Shown here: one piece after another, positions 30,160 through 38,611 of the stretch | How positions within the stretch are numbered: the first letter of the stretch is position 1 | How the letters are laid out: each line of letters opens with the position of its first letter | Assembly: GCA_929200315.1 (NCBI GenBank) | Contig: CAKMZB010000002.1 | Location: forward strand, 1 to 64,000 | Direction: 5' to 3' | From: an uncultured Alphaproteobacteria bacterium | GTDB lineage: Bacteria > Pseudomonadota > Alphaproteobacteria > Rhizobiales > Rhizobiaceae | DNA length: 64,000 nucleotides | The notes under the pieces: model-generated | What the model saw: only the letters and a program-made list of their open reading frames with translations | What the model was told of the DNA's origin: nothing | Database searches by the model: none | Made by a program: the position numbers and the translations under genes

Positions 30160-30687
30160 ATGACCGACCCCGCCTCTCTCGTCCAACTCGCCGTTATTGG
30201 CGCGCCTCACGGGGTGAAAGGGGAGGTGCGGGTGAAGCCGTTTACAGCGAACCCGGACGGGCTCGATGCTTACGGCGCACTTCGCTCAGCCGATGGGCGA
30301 CGTTTTAAAATCAAGCGCATGTTTGCCGCCAAAAATGTAATGGTGGTGAAGTTTGAGGGGGTGAATTCCCGCCGGGAGGCCGCCGCCCTCACCGGCACTG
30401 CGCTTTTCATCGAACGCCACCGCCTGCCTGAGCCGGAAGAGGATGAGATTTACATCACCGACCTCGTCGGTCTGGAGGCACGCGCTCCTTCGGGCGAGGT
30501 GGTCGGCACGGTGAAGGCGGTGGACAATTTCGGTGCGGGCGACCTGCTCGATATTTCGTTGGCGGCCGGCGGGTCCATCTATGTGGAATTCTCCCATGCC
30601 AACGTGCCGGATATCGACGTGGAGAATGACTTTCTGACCCTGCTTCTGCCGGATGAAGTCGATAGCGGCGAAACACGCGAGGACTGA
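30160..30687 (+). CDS. rimM: Ribosome maturation factor RimM
   Basis: RimM binds S19 and helps the 30S head to mature. The N-terminal barrel has VIGAPHGVKGEVRVKPFTAN, the family hallmark, and the PRC-barrel half begins near residue 100 with DEIYITDLVGLEA and includes TVKAVDNFGAGDLLDI. The C-terminal VPDIDVENDFLTLLLPDEV is also typical. It has 175 residues. The trmD and rplS genes that usually follow are absent here; thpR comes three bases later. Confidence 0.96.
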   Translation: MTDPASLVQLAVIGAPHGVKGEVRVKPFTANPDGLDAYGALRSADGRRFKIKRMFAAKNVMVVKFEGVNSRREAAALTGTALFIERHRLPEPEEDEIYITDLVGLEARAPSGEVVGTVKAVDNFGAGDLLDISLAAGGSIYVEFSHANVPDIDVENDFLTLLLPDEVDSGETRED

Positions 30688-30690
30688 GCC

Positions 30691-31266
30691 ATGCCGCGCC
30701 TCTTCATCGGCCTGGAAATTCCGCCCCTGCAACGAACCGCGCTCACGCTTGGTCAGTCCGGCTTACCGGACACGCGCTGGATTGAGCTGACCGACTTCCA
30801 CATTACACTGCGCTTCATCGGCGATGTCTCCCCCAAACAAGCCGATACCATCGTCGAAGCGCTCGATTCACGAGACTGGACCGCACCACATATCGCCTTT
30901 GACGGGCTGGCCGTGTTCGGCAAATCAAAGCCGAAATCGCTTTATGCACGGGTGGTGGAGGATGAAGCTCTGATGCGGCTGGCGGCCTCCTTGGAGCGCA
31001 TGATGCAGCGGCTTGGTCTGGAGCCGAACCCACAGAAATTCACACCCCACGTAACGCTCGCCCGCTTTCGCAGCGCCATGCGTCCGGAGGCAGTTGCGAA
31101 CTATCTAGACAAGAGCGGCCCACTCGCTGCACCGGCCTTCACGCCAGAGCGGTTCGTACTCTATTCAGCGCGAGAATCGACCGGTGGCGGGCCTTATGTG
31201 GCGGAAGAGGCGTTTGGGTTTCGAGCGCCGTCCCTCAGTAGCTTCCCGCCAGTCACTTCCGCATAA
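30691..31266 (+). CDS. thpR: RNA 2',3'-cyclic phosphodiesterase (2'-5' RNA ligase family)
   Basis: The protein belongs to the 2H phosphoesterase superfamily. Both catalytic H-x-T/S-x motifs are present: DFHITLRFIGD near residue 33 and FTPHVTLARFR near residue 114. Enzymes of this type open 2',3'-cyclic phosphates on RNA ends and can reversibly join 2'-5' RNA. The natural role is unsettled. At 191 residues it is normal. It starts three bases after rimM, and its stop codon lies inside a REP-like palindrome. Confidence 0.92.
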   Translation: MPRLFIGLEIPPLQRTALTLGQSGLPDTRWIELTDFHITLRFIGDVSPKQADTIVEALDSRDWTAPHIAFDGLAVFGKSKPKSLYARVVEDEALMRLAASLERMMQRLGLEPNPQKFTPHVTLARFRSAMRPEAVANYLDKSGPLAAPAFTPERFVLYSARESTGGGPYVAEEAFGFRAPSLSSFPPVTSA

Positions 31267-31277
31267 GCGAGAATGAC
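31252..31277. repeat. Diverged second copy of the REP-like element, spanning the thpR stop
   Basis: GTCACTTCCGC at 31252-31262 faces GCGAGAATGAC at 31267-31277. The outer bases pair and match the first copy at 30116-30143, while inner bases have drifted. The TAA stop of thpR falls in the loop. Confidence 0.5.
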
Positions 31278-31307
31278 CGGCGGAGGTTGACTAACCCTTC
31301 TGTTGCA

Positions 31308-32093
31308 TCACTTCGGTGCCATCCGGATCGCGCCGTCGAGGCGGATGGTTGCCGCGTTGAGCATGGAATTTGTGCAAATATGCTCCACGAGATCGGCATA
31401 TTCCTCAGGCTTACCGAGACGTGAGGGGAACGGTACGGAAGCCGACAGTGAGCGCACTGCGTCTTCAGGCAGCATCTCGAAAAGCGGCGTCTTGAAAAGG
31501 CCGGGCAGGATCGTGTTCACTCGTACCCCATCCCGCGCGAGATCACGCGCGATGGGGAGCGTCATGCCTTTCACCCCGCCCTTGGAGGCGGAATAGGCGG
31601 CCTGACCGATCTGCCCGTCCTCGGCGGCGACGGAAGCGGTGTTGATGATCACACCGCGCTCGCCATCATCGGTGAGCGGATCAAGGTCCACCATCTGTGT
31701 TGCCGCGTGGGCGATACAGTGGAAGGTGCCGATAAGGTTGATCTGGACAATTTTTGCGAAGGTCGGCAGATCATGCATGCGCACTTCGCCGGTGTTGCGG
31801 TCACGGGAGACCGTCTTCATGGGCGGGCCAACGCCGGCGCAATTGACCAGCACCCGCACGCCACCATGGGCCTTCGTGGCGGCTTCAAAGCCCGCCGCAA
31901 CGCTGCCGGTGTCACAGACATCAACCTTCACGAAAGTGCCGCCAATTTCCTTGGCAACGCCTTCGCCACGCTCTTCGTTAAGATCGAAAATCGTGACTTT
32001 CGCGCCTTCCACCGCCAAGCGGCGGGCCGTCGCCTCACCAAGGCCGGACGCGCCTCCGGTGACGATTGCAGGTATGCTCGAATCCAGATTCAT
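31308..32093 (-). CDS. Short-chain dehydrogenase, 3-hydroxyacyl-CoA dehydrogenase-like
   Basis: The nucleotide-binding motif is TGGASGLGEATARRL near residue 12, followed by the NCAGVG motif. The catalytic Tyr-Lys pair lies in AAYSASKGGVKGM, with a Ser upstream in NTASVAAEDG. The overall pattern matches type-2 3-hydroxyacyl-CoA dehydrogenases, NAD enzymes of fatty-acid or branched-chain breakdown; the exact substrate is an inference. I start at the ATG at 32093 (261 residues), which has a strong GGGAGGA site. The frame open to 32249 has no family match. Confidence 0.9.
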   Translation of the reverse strand: MNLDSSIPAIVTGGASGLGEATARRLAVEGAKVTIFDLNEERGEGVAKEIGGTFVKVDVCDTGSVAAGFEAATKAHGGVRVLVNCAGVGPPMKTVSRDRNTGEVRMHDLPTFAKIVQINLIGTFHCIAHAATQMVDLDPLTDDGERGVIINTASVAAEDGQIGQAAYSASKGGVKGMTLPIARDLARDGVRVNTILPGLFKTPLFEMLPEDAVRSLSASVPFPSRLGKPEEYADLVEHICTNSMLNAATIRLDGAIRMAPK

Positions 32094-32205
32094 AAGTTCA
32101 AATCCTCCCAGGAATCTGCCTACGGCTAAGGCGCATGAGGAACGGGTGCAAGTTGCACGGACCGGTTTGCAGCACCATATGATGTTGGCAATGAGGAAAA
32201 GCGCC

Positions 32206-32595
32206 ATGAAAAGCGAGACCATCGAAGAGATCATCACCCCGGCCGACAAGGCCGAGCGTGAGGAGAACGAACGTATGGTGCGCGACGGCTTCTGGCCGAA
32301 ATTCCGCGCCTTCGCCCGTCATATTCCCTTCGCCGAAGAGGTGGTCGCCGCCTATTATTGCGCCATGGACGCGAAGACGCCGTTAAGAGTGCGCGCAACC
32401 CTGTTCGGGGCGCTGGCCTATTTCATTATGCCCTTTGACGTCGTGCCGGACATGCTGCTCCTCGTCGGCCTCGGTGATGATCTCGCAGTCCTCACCTTCG
32501 CCATAGCCACAGTGCGCGGCTCGATCACAGATGAGCACCGCTGCAAGGCGCGCGAGGCGCTGGCGGATGAAGTAGACGGAACTGCAGACGCCTAG
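32206..32595 (+). CDS. DUF1232 (YkvA-like) membrane-associated protein
   Basis: The 129-residue product carries the DUF1232 core: YYCAMDAKTPLRVRATLFGA followed by LAYFIMPFDVVPDML, then LVGLGDDLAVLTFAIATV. These small proteins have one or two hydrophobic segments and no known biochemical role. I start at the ATG at 32206, preceded by GAGGAAAAG; the open frame to 31639 only runs antisense to the SDR gene. Its stop codon overlaps the stop of the convergent quinone oxidoreductase by four bases (CTAG). Confidence 0.88.
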   Translation: MKSETIEEIITPADKAEREENERMVRDGFWPKFRAFARHIPFAEEVVAAYYCAMDAKTPLRVRATLFGALAYFIMPFDVVPDMLLLVGLGDDLAVLTFAIATVRGSITDEHRCKAREALADEVDGTADA

Positions 32596-33572
32596 TCCGA
32601 AACCCGCAGCAACACTTTTCCCTTCACGTCTCGCGCTGCGATTTTTTCAAGCGCAGCTGCGCCTTCCTCCAGCGGGAAGACGGAATCCACATGAGGTTTC
32701 AACGTACCGTCGGCGAGCCAGCCGAGGAGGTCATCGACGTTCTGCCGGTTGGCTTTCGGATCGTGCATCGTGAAAGCTCCCCAGAAGACACCGCGCAGAT
32801 CGGCACCCTTCAGCAACGCAAGATTGAGCGGAATTTTGGGGATCGGGCCAGCGGCAAAGCCGATCACCAGAAAACGACCCTTCCAGGCGATTGCGCGAAA
32901 AGCGCTTTCCGAAAAATCGCCACCAACGGGGTCATAGATCACATCGACACCCTTGCCGCCGGTCGCCTTTTTAAGCGCATCCTTCACGTCCACATCGCTG
33001 TAATTGATGCCGATTTCGGCACCGCATTCCTTGGCAAACTCCACCTTGTCATCGGTGGAGGCAAGCGCGATGACCTTGGCGCCCATAATCTTGCCAAGCT
33101 CCACTGCGGCCTGACCAACACCACCGGAAGCACCAAGCACCGCAAGCGTTTCGCCCGCCTTCAGCTCCCCGCGATCCTTCAGCGCGTGGTAGCTCGTGCC
33201 GTAGGTGATGGAGATTGAAGCGGCCTGCTCATCGCTCACCCCTTCGGGGATTTTCGATAGCACCACGGCGTGGACAGCGATATATTCCCGCGCCGTTCCC
33301 GCCTGCACCGGACCGCAGACGCGATCGCCCACAGCAAGACCTTCAACGCCTTCGCCAACGGCTTCCACAACGCCCGCCATTTCTGCACCAATGGAGAAGG
33401 GGCGGGGCGGTTTAACCTGATATTTGTCCTCGATGATGAGGCAATCGAAGAAATTCAACGCAGCGATGGAAATGCGCACCAGCACCTCACCCTTCTTGGC
33501 TTCCGGTTTTGGAATATCCTCCATCACCATGGTGGAGGGTGGGCCGGGCTCTTTCGACAGAAGGGCTTTCAT
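32592..33572 (-). CDS. NADPH:quinone oxidoreductase family protein
   Basis: This is a zinc-free medium-chain dehydrogenase/reductase. The N-terminal GroES-like domain has FFDCLIIEDKYQVKPPRPFS then GAEMAGVVEAVGEGVEGL. The cofactor domain has LGASGGVGQAAVELGKIMGA, the Rossmann loop, and a Ser-Thr pattern (ALASTDDKVEFAKE) that suggests NADPH. The zinc-ligand cysteines of alcohol dehydrogenases are missing. Such enzymes reduce quinones or enones. The start at 33572 gives 326 residues; upstream codons to 33626 are not conserved. Confidence 0.9.
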   Translation of the reverse strand: MKALLSKEPGPPSTMVMEDIPKPEAKKGEVLVRISIAALNFFDCLIIEDKYQVKPPRPFSIGAEMAGVVEAVGEGVEGLAVGDRVCGPVQAGTAREYIAVHAVVLSKIPEGVSDEQAASISITYGTSYHALKDRGELKAGETLAVLGASGGVGQAAVELGKIMGAKVIALASTDDKVEFAKECGAEIGINYSDVDVKDALKKATGGKGVDVIYDPVGGDFSESAFRAIAWKGRFLVIGFAAGPIPKIPLNLALLKGADLRGVFWGAFTMHDPKANRQNVDDLLGWLADGTLKPHVDSVFPLEEGAAALEKIAARDVKGKVLLRVSD

Positions 33573-33639
33573 ATTGGTTGTGTCTCCCAAATTCTCCTGC
33601 CTGCTTTCTTTAGCGGCCAACGCCATTTAGCAAGGGGCC

Positions 33640-34272
33640 ATGAACGTTCGCGGATATTTCGGCATCGGGGCGGAGGGGATCTCCAAACCGATGAATTTCT
33701 CCAACATGGCCCGGACCGCCTACGGGTTCGGGGCATCTTTCGTCTTCACCGTCTCTCCGGGGCGGCGGATGCGCGAGCAGATTGCGAAAACCGACACGGG
33801 CGCAGCACCCGCCGATACTGGCACCAGCGCCGAACATATGCCCTGGTACACGTTTGAGGACCACACCAAGATCGCCTTGCCCCAGGGCTGTCAGCTTGTC
33901 GGGGTTGAGTTGACGGATGAGGCCATAGAACTGCCTTCCTTCCGTCATCCCACGCGAGCGGCCTATGTTCTGGGGCCTGAAAATGGGTCTCTTTCGCCGG
34001 ATTTGATGAAAGAATGCGCCTTCGTTGTGAAAATCCCGACCCGCTTTTGCCTCAACGTCGCAACCGCGGGTGCCGTTGTCATGTATGATCGTTTCGTTTC
34101 ACTTGGCCGTTTTCCCGAGCGACCAGTGCGCGCCGGCGGGCTCGTTGACGGTCCGCAGGGGCCACTCCCGCCCCATGTTCACGGCCAACCCAAATGGATC
34201 GCGGGACAGCGGGTAAAAGGATCCAAAGGCCGCGACCGCCGCACAAAGGTGGGCACGCGCCACGGGGAATAG
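33640..34272 (+). CDS. TrmH/SpoU-type RNA methyltransferase
   Basis: SPOUT motifs 2 and 3 are clear: AAYVLGPENGSLSPDLM and IPTRFCLNVATAGAVVMYDR. An N-terminal NMARTAYGFGASFVF resembles motif 1. The 210-residue protein ends in a basic tail (KGSKGRDRRTKVG). It should 2'-O-methylate a tRNA or rRNA position with SAM; the target is not readable. It diverges from the quinone reductase gene with a gap of only 67 bases, so the two genes share a short promoter region. Confidence 0.88.
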   Translation: MNVRGYFGIGAEGISKPMNFSNMARTAYGFGASFVFTVSPGRRMREQIAKTDTGAAPADTGTSAEHMPWYTFEDHTKIALPQGCQLVGVELTDEAIELPSFRHPTRAAYVLGPENGSLSPDLMKECAFVVKIPTRFCLNVATAGAVVMYDRFVSLGRFPERPVRAGGLVDGPQGPLPPHVHGQPKWIAGQRVKGSKGRDRRTKVGTRHGE

Positions 34273-34495
34273 AAGGTGAATGAGGAAACCACCCAATTCC
34301 GGTCGCATTGCTTGTCTATGGGCAACCAGAAGAGCCGGAAACCTTGATTCCCGGTGATTCGGTGAAGGTCTGACCCAAGGAATGCTCACCCGCTTCAGTA
34401 TTTGGTAAGGGCCTTAGGGCACAATGCCTTTTGAAGTACCGTGCCGGAACACCGAACCGGACGCTTGAATTGACTCAATGAGGTTGGGAACAACG

Positions 34496-35014
34496 ATGTT
34501 TAATGGCACCACCCGTATCGCCATCGCCGCAGCGCTTATGACGGCTGTGGCCTTGCCCACTTTTGCGCAATCCCGTCCTGATCCCATCAAGCAGCACAAG
34601 GTCTGGGGCGCGTTCAGCTATGACGACGCCAATGCCGGCAAGCTTTGCTACATCTTGGCCATTCCCACTGACAAACAACCGCCGGAACGTGACCACGGGG
34701 ACGTCTTTTTCCTGGTTTCCCAAAAGCCGGACGGTTCTACCGGCTTCGAGCCGCAATTCGAAGTGGGTTATGCCCTTGCACCCAATGAGAAAGTCACCGT
34801 CACCTTGGACGGTAAAACCTTTGAGATGTTCTCCTCCGGCAAGAATGCCTGGCTGACGCACGTCGAACAGGAGCCGGAATTGGTGGCTGCGATGCGCGCT
34901 GGCTCTTCCATGCGCGTGCAAGGCAAATCCGTGCGCGGCACGGATACGAGCTACACCTATTCGCTCTCAGGCGTGACCGCGGCTTTGAACGAAGTATCGA
35001 ACTGCAAGCGCTAG
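34496..35014 (+). CDS. Invasion-associated locus B (IalB) family exported protein
   Basis: A signal peptide (IAIAAALMTAVALPTFAQS) predicts export to the periplasm. The mature part fits the IalB domain: VWGAFSYDDANAGKLCYILA, then DVFFLVSQKPDG and a late WLTHVEQEPELVAAMRAGSS. Two cysteines (in KLCYI and SNCKR) could form a disulfide. IalB was first linked to invasion in Bartonella, but the domain is common in free-living alphaproteobacteria and its function is unknown. I use the ATG at 34496 because TTGGGAAC lies just upstream; the ATG at 34478 has no such site. Confidence 0.85.
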   Translation: MFNGTTRIAIAAALMTAVALPTFAQSRPDPIKQHKVWGAFSYDDANAGKLCYILAIPTDKQPPERDHGDVFFLVSQKPDGSTGFEPQFEVGYALAPNEKVTVTLDGKTFEMFSSGKNAWLTHVEQEPELVAAMRAGSSMRVQGKSVRGTDTSYTYSLSGVTAALNEVSNCKR

Positions 35015-35032
35015 GCCTTTGCGCCAATTCGC

Positions 35033-35061
35033 TTGCTGACACCGTCTAGCCCCGCCATATA
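35033..35061 (+). promoter_or_regulatory. Promoter predicted to start rlmN transcription at its ATG
   Basis: TTGCTG at 35033-35038 and CATATA at 35056-35061 have a 17-base spacer. The expected start of transcription, about seven bases past the -10, is 35068-35069, and the rlmN ATG is at 35069. The bases in between also form a 6-bp hairpin (CCCGCC 35051-35056 with GGCGGG 35062-35067). Confidence 0.55.
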
Positions 35062-35068
35062 GGCGGGT

Positions 35069-36307
35069 ATGGCCCATTCCGTTGATCTGCTGCGCCCTGG
35101 TGCGCGCGAAGCCCTTGCCGAGGGCGTGAAAACGCGCGGCAGGACGCCATTGCTTGGCCTGTCGAAAGCGCAGATGGCGGAGGCTTTTGCAGAGGCCGGA
35201 ATTCCCGCAAAACAAGCGAAAATGCGCGCCTCTCAGGCCTATTCCTTCGCCTATGTCCACGGGCACCGCGATTTTGCTGCGATGCATACGCTGGGAAAGG
35301 ATGCGCGGGCCGTTCTGGACAATAAGTTCACCCTCGACCGCCCTGAAATTGTGGAAGAGCACGTCTCATCCGACGGAACAATCAAGTGGCTCTTTCGGTT
35401 TCCTTCCGGTGGTGCCGGCAAGCCGGTAGAGGTGGAAACCGTTTATATTCCGGAGGATGACCGGGGTACGCTCTGCCTTTCCTCCCAGGTTGGCTGCACG
35501 CTGACTTGCACTTTTTGCCATACCGGAACCCAGCGCCTGGTGCGCAATCTGACGGCTGGGGAAATTCTGGCTCAAGTCATGGTCGCACGAGACCATCTGG
35601 GGGATTTCGGCAAGCCGGCCCATGAACGCCGGGTTACGAATATTGTGATGATGGGCATGGGTGAACCACTCTACAACTTTGAAAACGTTCGTGATGCGCT
35701 GCTCATCGCTTCTGACGGAGAGGCGCTTGGCCTGTCGCGGCGGCGCATCACTTTGTCCACGTCCGGCGTGGTGCCGGGAATCGTAAAAACAGGCGAGGAG
35801 ATCGGCTGCGGTCTCGCCATTTCGCTTCATGCTACAAATGACGAACTGCGCGACGAATTGGTGCCGATCAACCGCAAATATCCGATTGCCGAATTGATGC
35901 AGGCCTGCCGGGACTACCCAGGTCTTTCCAACGCCAAGCGCATTACGTTTGAATATGTGATGCTCAAAGGGATCAACGATTCCCTCCAGGAAGCCAAAGA
36001 ATTGGTGAGACTCCTCAAAGGGATACCAGCCAAAATCAACCTTATTCCGTTCAATCCCTGGCCAGGTTCGACTTACGAATGTTCAGACTGGGAGCAAATC
36101 GAGCGCTTTGCGCAATTCGTCAACGACAACGGCTACGCATCACCAATCCGCACTCCGCGGGGGCGTGATATTCTGGCAGCTTGCGGGCAACTCAAAAGCG
36201 AATCTGAGCGCCTGCGGGCATCTGAACGCAAGGCGCTGGAGGCGAGCGCCGGACAGGCGGCAATGGCGACTTATCCTGTGGCAATGGCAACTGGCCACGG
36301 GGAATAA
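35069..36307 (+). CDS. rlmN: Dual-specificity 23S rRNA/tRNA adenine-C2 methyltransferase RlmN
   Basis: RlmN is a radical-SAM enzyme that methylates C2 of A2503 in 23S rRNA and A37 in some tRNAs. The cluster motif CxxxCxxC is in [20 protein letters not shown]. The radical-SAM barrel includes [16 protein letters not shown] and [20 protein letters not shown]. The methyl-carrying cysteine is in [13 protein letters not shown] near the C-terminus. It has 412 residues, and the N-terminal RNA-binding accessory region is present. No Shine-Dalgarno precedes the ATG; a promoter fits a leaderless mRNA. Confidence 0.96.
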   Translation: MAHSVDLLRPGAREALAEGVKTRGRTPLLGLSKAQMAEAFAEAGIPAKQAKMRASQAYSFAYVHGHRDFAAMHTLGKDARAVLDNKFTLDRPEIVEEHVSSDGTIKWLFRFPSGGAGKPVEVETVYIPEDDRGTLCLSSQVGCTLTCTFCHTGTQRLVRNLTAGEILAQVMVARDHLGDFGKPAHERRVTNIVMMGMGEPLYNFENVRDALLIASDGEALGLSRRRITLSTSGVVPGIVKTGEEIGCGLAISLHATNDELRDELVPINRKYPIAELMQACRDYPGLSNAKRITFEYVMLKGINDSLQEAKELVRLLKGIPAKINLIPFNPWPGSTYECSDWEQIERFAQFVNDNGYASPIRTPRGRDILAACGQLKSESERLRASERKALEASAGQAAMATYPVAMATGHGE

Positions 36308-36336
36308 TTCTCATGTATAATCAAAGGATTGCAGCG

Positions 36337-37755
36337 ATGGACATTTCAGAAATTTCAGGCAAAGCCGCCAATTCGGTTGAGGCGCGTGATGCTGCTTATC
36401 ACATGCATTCCTACACCGATGCTCGCGCGCTGGAAGAAAAAGGTGCGCTGATTATCGAGCGGGGTGATGGTATATATGTCTTTGATAATACAGGGAAACG
36501 TTACATCGAAGCGATGGCTGGCCTGTGGTCGGTAGCCGTCGGTTTCAACGAAAAACGCCTGGTGGATGCGGCCACGAAACAGCTTCAGAAGCTGCCCTAC
36601 TACCACACGTTTTCCATGAAGGGGCACGGGCCGTCGGCGGACCTGGCCGAGCGGCTGATCGCCCTTTCCCCACCGCACCTGGAACACCCGATGACGAAGG
36701 TGCTCTTCACCAATTCCGGGTCAGAAGCTAATGATTCTGTTGTGAAAATGTTGCGCTACCATTCCAACGCGCGTGGGTTGCCAAACAAGAAAAAGATCAT
36801 TTCTCGGCTGCGTGGATACCATGGTGTGACGCTGGCTTCGGGGTCTTTGACCGGACTTCCCAACAACCACCGCTCCTTCGATATGCCGATGGAGGGCGTG
36901 TTGCATACGTCTTCTCCGCACTATTGGCGGGAAATGAATGAAGGTGAGTCGGAGGCCGAGTTTTCAACCCGTTGCGCGGCTGATCTGGAAGCCATGATCG
37001 AGAGCGAAGGCGCTGATACTATTGCAGCTTTTATCGCCGAACCCATCATGGGCGCAGGCGGTGTTGTAGTGCCGCCGGAAGGCTATTGGCCGGCGATGCG
37101 GGAGGTTTTGGAGCGGCACGACATTTTGTTCATTGCTGATGAAGTGATCTGCGGTTTTGGGCGGACGGGACGCTGGTTCGGGTCTGAAACGATGGATATT
37201 CAGCCGGATATTATGGTCGTTTCCAAGCAGCTTTCCTCCTCCTATTTGCCGATTTCTGCGGTGCTAATGAACGACCGCGTCTTTGGGCCAATTGCCGATG
37301 AAAGCCACAAGATTGGCGTTTTCGGTCATGGGGTTACCACTGCCGGACACCCGGTCGCTGCGGCAGTTGCGTTGGAAAATCTCGCCATTATCGAGGGTGA
37401 TGGATTGGTGCAAAATGTTGCTGAACTTGCGCCGCATTTTGCAAAACGTCTGGACGAATTTCTTGATCATCCGCTGGTCGGCGAGGTGCGCCATTGCGGG
37501 CTCATTGGGGCGATTGAGTTGGTAACTGACAAAGGCGCAAAAACTGCACTTGAAAAGCCCGGGGCGCTTGGTGCCCAGGCGGCGGCGCATCTGCAGGACG
37601 GGGGAGTAATTTCCCGCGCAATACTGGACGCACTGGCTTTTTGCCCGCCGCTTATCATCGATTCTGCCGGGATTGACGCGATGTTCGATGCCACGAAAGC
37701 GGGGCTCGATGCGACCCTGGCAGACCTCCAGCGAGACGGGATCAGCGTCTCCTAG
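36337..37755 (+). CDS. Class III (omega-type) aminotransferase
   Basis: This PLP enzyme is of the beta-alanine/omega-amino acid aminotransferase kind. Fold markers are DGIYVFDNTGKRYIEAMAGL, FTNSGSEANDSVVKM, the AAFIAEPIMGAGGVVVPPEG loop, and DEVICGFGRTGRWFG with the cofactor-contacting aspartate. The PLP lysine lies in MVVSKQLSSSYLPISAV. It moves an amino group from a primary amine or omega-amino acid to a keto acid; the donor cannot be read. I start at the ATG at 36337 (472 residues), preceded by AAAGGA; the ATG at 36313 is also in frame. It follows rlmN by 29 bases. Confidence 0.9.
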   Translation: MDISEISGKAANSVEARDAAYHMHSYTDARALEEKGALIIERGDGIYVFDNTGKRYIEAMAGLWSVAVGFNEKRLVDAATKQLQKLPYYHTFSMKGHGPSADLAERLIALSPPHLEHPMTKVLFTNSGSEANDSVVKMLRYHSNARGLPNKKKIISRLRGYHGVTLASGSLTGLPNNHRSFDMPMEGVLHTSSPHYWREMNEGESEAEFSTRCAADLEAMIESEGADTIAAFIAEPIMGAGGVVVPPEGYWPAMREVLERHDILFIADEVICGFGRTGRWFGSETMDIQPDIMVVSKQLSSSYLPISAVLMNDRVFGPIADESHKIGVFGHGVTTAGHPVAAAVALENLAIIEGDGLVQNVAELAPHFAKRLDEFLDHPLVGEVRHCGLIGAIELVTDKGAKTALEKPGALGAQAAAHLQDGGVISRAILDALAFCPPLIIDSAGIDAMFDATKAGLDATLADLQRDGISVS

Positions 37756-37785
37756 ACTTCATGCCGCAATGCGGCGTCGGGTTTA

Positions 37786-37817
37786 CAAATAGACCCGTTT
37801 GGTTCGCAAATAGGCCC
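37786..37817. repeat. Short tandem pair of CAAATAGRCCC in a convergent spacer
   Basis: CAAATAGACCC at 37786-37796 recurs as CAAATAGGCCC at 37807-37817, 21 bases apart. It lies between the ends of the aminotransferase and LysE genes. A small hairpin, GCCGC-AAT-GCGGC, lies just before it at 37763-37775. Confidence 0.4.
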
Positions 37818-37869
37818 CGATCTTTCCAAAATTGGCGTCCTTTATTGGCAAATGGTGCCCAAAACGACC

Positions 37870-38523
37870 CTAACGCCCTTCCTCGAAAAGAATGCGCACC
37901 GCGAAGACAGCAAAGACGCTGGCAAAGAGATAGTCGATGATTCGTCCGATCCGCGGATTGCGCGACAAAGCAGCAGAGAATTTCTCGGCGGCAAAAATCA
38001 GCACCACCAACGGCGGAGCGCAAACAACGACGAAGTAGAGGCCGAGGAAAGCCATCTTCTGCGCCGCTTGCGGATCATCGACGCTGACGAATTGTGGCAG
38101 AAACGTCATGAAGAAGAGCACGATCTTCGGATTGAGAAGATTAATCCCGATCCCGGCCATGAACGCGCGTTTCAAACTCACCACCCGACGGCCTTTCTTG
38201 GCCTGGTCCGGCGGGGTGAAAGAGGACCCCTTCCATAGCGCTTCCACGGCGAGCCAAAGCAAATAGGCAGCGCCTGCAAGTTTCAGCACCGTGAAGGCGG
38301 TTGCTGATGCTGCGATGATGGCTGACACGCCGAGCACCGCGAGGGCGGTATGAACCATTGTGCCGGTGGACGCCCCGGCCAGCGACATCAATCCGGCAGC
38401 ACGACCGGAACTAAGCGTCCGCGCCAGAAACAGCGTCATGTCCGGCCCTGGCGTTGCCGCCAGCAGCCAGGCGGCAAGTGTGAAGGCGAGGATCACCGGA
38501 AGATCGGGCAGGAAGGTCAACAT
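37870..38523 (-). CDS. LysE family amino-acid exporter
   Basis: The 217-residue membrane protein has about six hydrophobic segments. The family start is AAWLLAATPGPDMTLFLARTL, with the conserved PGP, then SLAGASTGTMVHTALAVLG and the second signature FMAGIGINLLNPKIVLFF. LysE/RhtB proteins export amino acids or related compounds with the proton gradient; the substrate is unknown. It is convergent with the aminotransferase gene and divergent from the PAP2 gene. Confidence 0.9.
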   Translation of the reverse strand: MLTFLPDLPVILAFTLAAWLLAATPGPDMTLFLARTLSSGRAAGLMSLAGASTGTMVHTALAVLGVSAIIAASATAFTVLKLAGAAYLLWLAVEALWKGSSFTPPDQAKKGRRVVSLKRAFMAGIGINLLNPKIVLFFMTFLPQFVSVDDPQAAQKMAFLGLYFVVVCAPPLVVLIFAAEKFSAALSRNPRIGRIIDYLFASVFAVFAVRILFEEGR

Positions 38524-38611
38524 AGCGCAACGTCTGGTGCCGGTTTCATTTGGGACGGCGGGACATTCGGTGTAGGAGCGGCGCGTTGCAAGCCCTTTTC
38601 ACTCCAGGACG

